A stretch of 64,000 bases of DNA, from NCBI GenBank assembly GCA_009760855.2, contig WPIO01000005.1, positions 5,934,001-5,998,000 of the forward strand, written 5' to 3'. Source of the DNA: Cristatella mucedo. Taxonomy: Eukaryota; Bryozoa; Phylactolaemata; Cristatellidae. The notes below the pieces were generated by a model that searched no databases, was not told where the DNA came from, and worked only from the letters and a program-made list of their open reading frames with translations. The translations under genes and the position numbers were made by a program. Of the stretch, positions 63,885 to 64,000 are shown piece by piece; the stretch's first letter is position 1, and each line of letters starts with the position of its first letter.

Positions 63885-64000
63885 TATCTCAGTCTGTAAC
63901 TCCACAATGCCACAAAAACTATGGGTGTTATGCAGGAGAGTGTTTGCACTCATAGCCTAAGTGGGTTTCGGTACGAATTCGATAGCCAAAAGGCTTCATC
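63885..64000 (-). mobile_element. LINE-B 3' end, minus strand, cut by the window edge
   Basis: ctgtaactccacaatgccac aaaaactatgggtg, gttatgcaggagagtgt and agcctaagtgggtttcggta cgaattcg follow 14138-14240 closely. It lies in the CAP intron after exon 7. Confidence 0.8.

Overview
The window is animal nuclear DNA. It has GT-AG introns, three recognisable conserved animal genes on the + strand, dinucleotide microsatellites, and a dense mosaic of decayed non-LTR retrotransposons (LINEs) and tRNA-derived SINEs. The protein sequences and repeat types fit an invertebrate bilaterian, but I cannot name the taxon. Nothing prokaryotic, viral or CRISPR-like is visible.

Layout. (1) 410-16618 (+): the last five coding exons (252 aa) of TM9SF1, a nine-span transmembrane protein; the 5' part lies before the window. 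Its first visible intron (503-8668) is packed with LINE, SINE and Tc1 debris. (2) 16619-36300: a long intergenic stretch with microsatellites, LINE fragments, a near-perfect hairpin, a foldback sequence, CpG-rich blocks and a four-fold decamer array of GATAA motifs. (3) 36636-39039 (+): a complete four-exon gene (219 aa) for an RBM24/RBM38 (Seb4, SUP-12) RNA-binding protein. It sits in a CpG-rich, repeat-poor island with a TATA box and E-boxes upstream. (4) 39900-55550: an intergenic LINE/SINE graveyard holding the longest LINE copy, nested insertions, an unidentified inverted-repeat pair and a small pogo-like DNA transposon with intact ends. (5) 56616-63537 (+): the first seven coding exons (206 aa) of cyclase-associated protein CAP; the rest lies beyond the window.

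Repeats. Two LINE families recur, both of the L2/CR1/Rex1 type. LINE-A ends in a conserved segment (about AAAGCGCCTAGAAAGAG, then CTCTGAGGGCGC, then TTATTATT). LINE-B has a different C-terminus and 3' end. Two SINE types recur. SINE1 has a tRNA-like head and a tail like that of LINE-A. SINE2 has a tRNA-like head and a different body ending GCTCTTCTGCCACTATATA. Every LINE copy seen is truncated and broken by stops and frameshifts.

The three genes are unrelated in function: endomembrane cargo protein, mRNA stability and splicing regulator, actin-turnover factor. I see no operon-like relationship. Splice sites were chosen by reading-frame continuity and match to the remembered families. No alignment or expression data were available.
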